Of a DNA stretch of 64,000 bases, positions 63,991 to 64,000 are shown one piece after another. Origin of the DNA: JAEULH01 sp963805915. Lineage in GTDB: Bacteria; Pseudomonadota; Alphaproteobacteria; Rhodospirillales; Defluviicoccaceae. How positions within the stretch are numbered: the stretch's first letter is position 1; each line of letters begins with the position of its first letter. The stretch covers positions 186,001-250,000 of the forward strand of contig CAWDWD010000021.1 of the NCBI GenBank assembly GCA_963805915.1, in the 5' to 3' direction. A model generated the notes under the pieces. That model was not told the origin of the DNA. It saw only the letters and a list, made by a program, of their open reading frames with translations, and did not search any database. Position numbers and translations under genes: made by a program.

Positions 63991-64000
63991 CCCGGAGTTG

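Larger units (their letters stand above)
59232..64000 (+). mobile_element. IS66-family element (ISBst12-like), interrupted by IS21, right end outside the window
   Basis: The left end is placed near 59232, where GTAGCGGCGGCTTAACG resembles an IS66 terminus; this is approximate. It carries a single large transposase gene without tnpA/tnpB, as in the ISBst12 group, plus a pRiA4b ORF-3-like passenger at 63379-63990. An IS21-family element is inserted at 60612-63176. The right terminus was not seen before 64000. Confidence 0.7.

Noticed and set aside
1..64000. CRISPR arrays, rRNA and tRNA genes
   Set aside because: No regularly spaced repeats and no rRNA or full cloverleaf sequences were seen by eye.

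Overview
The window is GC-rich chromosome, apart from an AT-rich patch at about 58.5-59.2 kb, and looks like an alphaproteobacterium, probably from the Rhodospirillales. The reasons are an NDUFA12-type complex I subunit followed by MlaD genes, an RpoH-type sigma factor, a B12-dependent ribonucleotide reductase, a rpmI-rplT-pheS-pheT operon and the codon use. The species cannot be named from the sequence.

Region 1 (1-14.5 kb) is a surface-glycan island. A minus-strand operon runs sulfotransferase, GT8-like enzyme, acyltransferase-like protein, nucleotidyltransferase, metallophosphoesterase, mostly with 4-base overlaps. Next come an ELM1-family protein, a second GT8-like paralogue, two GT2 glycosyltransferases, a sialyltransferase-like gene, two tandem 2OG-Fe(II) oxygenase paralogues and a GT4 glycosyltransferase. 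Mobile DNA has damaged the island. An ISAs1-family element replaced the last codons of the sialyltransferase-like gene. A 218-bp MITE, whose ends match the IS1595-family element at 44.3 kb, broke the second oxygenase.

Region 2 (14.8-29.7 kb) is core genome: a membrane protein, rpmI-rplT-pheS-pheT with a recognisable promoter and leader hairpin, an AsmA protein, a cupin, recQ, a DUF2914 protein, an HD hydrolase, ppk and a FixJ/NarL-type regulator. Region 3 (29.9-43.8 kb) holds a GDP-mannose 3,5-epimerase-like enzyme, the cbpA/cbpM chaperone pair, pdxH, a cation efflux protein, a GH16-like secreted protein, a two-domain kinase-like protein, a universal stress protein, an SDR, a cold-shock gene with a strong terminator, several small exported proteins and rpoH.

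Region 4 (44.3-58.1 kb) has a complete IS1595-family element, clpB, an M23 peptidase, nrdJ with a tandem pair of NrdR boxes upstream, NDUFA12, two overlapping MlaD genes, a methyltransferase and amt. Region 5 (58.2-64 kb) is a mobile-element pile-up. A decayed ParA-like gene abuts an IS66-family element carrying a pRiA4b ORF-3-like passenger, and an intact IS21-family element sits inside the IS66 transposase with a perfect 8-bp duplication.

Several genes carry single-base frameshifts, many at short homopolymers: pheT twice, the GT4 gene twice, the DUF2914 gene and two transposases. Two such shifts in an essential gene suggest that at least some are sequence errors rather than real decay.
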